NCBI GenBank assembly: GCA_032718475.1
Contig: JAUCBJ010003188.1
Coordinates: 1-46,597, forward strand
Length of the DNA stretch: 46,597 nt
Direction of reading: 5' to 3'
From: Nemertoderma westbladi
Lineage: Eukaryota; Xenacoelomorpha; Nemertodermatida; Nemertodermatidae
The translations under genes and the position numbers were made by a program. The notes beneath the pieces were generated by a model. That model made no database searches and was not told the DNA's origin. It saw nothing but the letters and a program-made list of their open reading frames with translations. Below, piece by piece: positions 43,859 to 46,597 of the stretch. The first letter of the stretch is position 1. The number at the start of each line of letters is the position of its first letter.

Positions 43859-44392
43859 TAATATTAGATAAAATAATAATACAGTAAGTACAGGCGTAGA
43901 GAAATAATTATTTTACTTTTAATATTCATAACAGTAAAACAAAAATGTTATAAACCTCTCCTTCCATGCAGCCAATGATTGAGAAAGCAGAATTACTCTG
44001 AGCAATTCGCAATAGACAACCCAAACCCACCCCAATCAACACTCCAGCCTGCTTGCTCCTTATCTGTGCCCAGCCAGCTAGCTGCGAGTTCAATAATTAC
44101 CTTAACTTTGCTATGATACAGAAAACAATCCTTCCCTATTCAATACCAATAGGCCAATTCGATCGTGCTTGGCGAATATGACATATTTATACACTATTTG
44201 GTTTTTAATCAATAAATAATCATACATATTTATATTAAACACTCGAATAAAATAAAAACTTTGTGAGAATGGGACACGGCGAATCTACCCATGTTAATTT
44301 TATACCAGGTGGGATAAATGTTAGCCCTCTAAATAATTAATTACCGATAGAAGAACCGAAATAATTCGATAAATTTAGCCCGAAAATAACGA
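43859..44392 (+). repeat. Q-type segment (copy in Q'')
   Basis: Nearly identical to 37542-38072. Confidence 0.8.
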
Positions 44393-44565
44393 AAATCGCC
44401 CTCTAGCGGCAGACGGGCGAACTTCAGACGACTCTGAGTATTACGTTGCAACGAGTTAGAGCGAGACCTTTCTAACGAGCTATAGCACGCGAGATTTCAT
44501 CGAGATGGGTTCGATTGTATAGCCGATGACAAACACACAGACAATCGATATTTATATATATTAGA

Positions 44566-44603
44566 CTAGAAAGCCTGTGGCCCTTCGGGCCACAGCTTTC
44601 TAG
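44566..44603. repeat. Hairpin H8
   Basis: 38 nt, same as H4 and H7. Confidence 0.85.
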
Positions 44604-46597
44604 TGCACGTGCAGATGATATATGAATATGTGTGGAAGATTGGAGAACTGCATACGGAACAGACACCATCATTAAATAAAACACCACCCCCATAAGAGAT
44701 AACTTTCAAGTTTCAACTTTAGTCAGATTGTAAATAACAAAATTTCCAGAAAATGATCACTTTCAGATCCACCCTCTACCTGCGGACTGGTGAAATGCAG
44801 ACGGCGCTGCAGTTTGGTAAAGGTGGGGTTTATGAAGTAAAATGCCTGCCTTTCAAGTTTCAGCTTAAACAGATTGTAAATAACAAAATTGGTGTAGATG
44901 TTCACATTCAGACTTCTAGCGGTAGACTGAAGAACTGTAGACGACTCTGGGACTCCGTAAAGATACAGAATATGCTGCAGTAGATTCCTGCCAAGTTTCA
45001 GCTCAAAGGGATTAAAGAGAACCAATTGGGATGAGGTGTTCACTATCAGACAATTCGCCCTCTAGCGGCAGATAGGGGAACTGTATACAACTCTGCGACT
45101 CCGTAAAGGTAGAGCCTATGCTGTAGTAGATGCCTACCAAGTTTCAGTCTAAACCGTTTGTAAATAACAAAGTTGGAGAAGATGTTAATTTTCAGACATT
45201 TCACCCTCTAGCGGTAGACTGGGGAAGTGTATAGGACTCTGCAACTCCGTAAAGATAGAGCCTAGGATGTAGTAGATACCTGCCAAGTTTCAGCTCAAAA
45301 GGATTAAAAAGAACCAAATGGGATGAGGTTTTCACTATCAGACAATTCGCCCTCTTGCGTCTGACTGTGGAACTGTAGACGACTCTACTACTCCGCAAAG
45401 ATATAGCCTATGCTATAGTAGATGCCTACCAAGTTTCAGTCTAAAAGGATTGTAAATAACAAAGTTGGAGAAGATGTTAACTTTCATACATTTCGCCCTC
45501 TAGCGGCAGACGCGGGTACTGTAGACAACTCTGCGCGACTCAGTAAAGATATAGCCTATGCTGTAGTAGATGCCTACCAAGTTCAGTCTAAATGGATTAT
45601 AAATAACAAAGTTAGAGAAGATGTTAACTTGCAGACATTTCGCCCTCTAGCGGTAGACTGGGAAATTGTAGACGACTTTGCGACTCAGTAAAGATTCAGC
45701 CTATGCTGTAGTAGATGCCTACCAAGTTTCAGTCAAAACGGATTGTAAATAATAAAGTTGGAGAAGATGTTATCTCTCAGACATTTAGCACTCTAACGGT
45801 AGACTGGGGAACTGTAGACCACCCAGTGACTCCGGAAATATACAGCCTATGCTGCAGTATATAGCTACCAAGTTTCAGCTCAAAAGCATTAAAAACAACC
45901 CAATAAGATCAGGTTTTCACTATCGGATAATTCGCCCTCTAGCGGCAGACGGGGGAACTTCAGACGGCTCTGAGTATTACGTTGCAACGAGTTAGGGCGA
46001 GACCTATCTAACGAGCTATAGTAAGCGAGATTTCATCGAGATTAGATGTATAATATTAGATAACATAATAATACAGTAAGTATAGGCCTATAGAAATAAT
46101 TATTTTTACTTTTAATATTCATAACAGTAAAACAAAAATGTTATAAACCTCTCCTTCCATGCAGCCAATGATTGAGAAAGCAGAATTACTACAACCCAAA
46201 CCCACCCCAATCAACACTCCAGCCTGCTTGCTCCTTATCTGTGCCCAGCCAGCTAGCTGCGAGTTCAATAATTACCTTAAGGTTGCTACAGAAAACAATC
46301 CTTCCCTATTCAATAACAATAGGCCAATTCGATCGTGCTTGGCGAATATGACATATTTATACACTATTTGTTTTTTAATCAATAAATAATCATACATATT
46401 TATATTAAACACTCGAATAAAATAAATACTTTGTGAGAATGGGACACGGCGAATCTACCCATGTTAATTTTATACCAGGTGGGATAAATGTTAGCCCTCT
46501 AAATCATTAATTACCGATAGAAGAACCGAAATAATTCGATAAATTTCGCCCGAAAATCACGAAAATCGCCCTCTAGCGGCAGACGGGCGAACTTCAG
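44566..46597 (+). repeat. Array block Q''' (cut by window edge)
   Basis: A fourth Q copy from hairpin H8. It contains cores to about 45960, then the Q-type segment from 46051, and leaves the window inside the following core-like CGCCCTCTAGCGGCAGACGG box. Confidence 0.75.

Larger units (their letters stand above)
42299..44565 (+). repeat. Array block Q''
   Basis: A third Q copy from hairpin H7. Relative to Q' it lacks about 330 bp after 42502 and a further ~45 bp near 42572, which removes one conserved box. It keeps the Q-type segment (43859-44392) and the GTTGCAACGAGTTAGAGCGAG tail with a very short ACAG tract. Confidence 0.75.
27927..46597 (+). repeat. Head-to-tail array of hairpin-bounded composite repeats with ~147-bp cores
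   Basis: Eight copies of a CTAGAAAGC...GCTTTCTAG hairpin divide 18.7 kb into blocks R, S, P, Q, P', Q', Q'' and Q''', all in the same orientation. Each block has a head, tandem cores, and usually a conserved tail ending in an ACAG-type microsatellite and TATTTATATATA. In the P block, core boxes fall at about 34246, 34393, 34538, 34692, 34840, 34986, 35131 and 35278, giving a period near 147. Tandem cores, microsatellite and terminal hairpin recall pearl/HINE-type non-autonomous Helentrons. Class assignment is inference; no Rep/helicase ORF is present. Confidence 0.8.

Noticed and set aside
27927-44603. UUCG tetraloop in the block hairpins
   Set aside because: TTCG is present, but the best-paired register leaves a three-base TTC or TTA loop; pairing for a C(UUCG)G loop puts the rest of the stem out of register.
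36524-45691. Family of similar ~60-90-codon ORFs (FQSKRIVNNKVGED type)
   Set aside because: They are frames across tandem ~147-bp cores. Their similarity comes from the DNA repeat, and frames break whenever a core has a one-base change.
29150-46597. CRISPR array
   Set aside because: Units are contiguous ~147-bp tandem repeats without short repeats separated by unique spacers, and the DNA is animal-like.

Overview
The window looks like non-model animal DNA, most likely from a marine invertebrate. It is AT-rich, gene-poor and full of transposable-element debris. Its three uninterrupted cellular-looking genes lie on the minus strand with no bacterial-type operon or ribosome-binding context. I cannot name the species from sequence alone. 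The repeat style in the right third (about 147-bp tandem cores, ACAG microsatellite, terminal hairpin) is reminiscent of pearl/Helentron-type elements known from molluscs and other invertebrates.

Layout. (1) Positions 1-6166, minus strand: most of a BEL/Pao-type LTR retrotransposon. A long gag-pol ORF (DUF1759-like region, zinc knuckles, aspartic protease, reverse transcriptase, start of RNase H) runs off the left edge. It is preceded by an unusual extra ORF with an Ala/Glu/Lys-rich coiled-coil tract that carries one frameshift. (2) 6167-10162: non-coding DNA, probably including the element's leader/LTR, with two small tandem-repeat patches rich in ACCGGT. (3) 10163-24201: three intronless minus-strand ORFs, namely two paralogues that share an undescribed 11-cysteine C-terminal domain (10163-11185 and 19213-20511) and a platelet-activating-factor acetylhydrolase homologue with its full catalytic triad (22807-24201). 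Between them lie foldback and terminal-inverted-repeat DNA elements and a dead Ty3/gypsy fragment. (4) 24.7-27.4 kb: another foldback element inside T-rich inverted repeats, an inverted pair of tRNA-like SINE pieces, and a dead non-LTR reverse transcriptase fragment. (5) 27927-46597: a head-to-tail array of at least eight composite repeat blocks of about 1.7-3.1 kb. Each block begins with a near-perfect terminal hairpin and contains tandem cores of about 147 bp; most end in a conserved tail with an ACAG-type microsatellite and an AT-rich stretch. The blocks form a higher-order order R-S-P-Q-P'-Q'-Q''-Q'''. Almost every core carries a box resembling the CTCF consensus, always in the same orientation.

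The most novel items are the 11-cysteine domain shared by two otherwise unrelated proteins, with a nearly identical 129-142-bp nucleotide block suggesting recent gene conversion, and the hairpin-bounded, CTCF-like-box-bearing satellite array. I see no evidence that the three cellular genes act in one pathway. They share only strand, lack of introns and neighbourhood.
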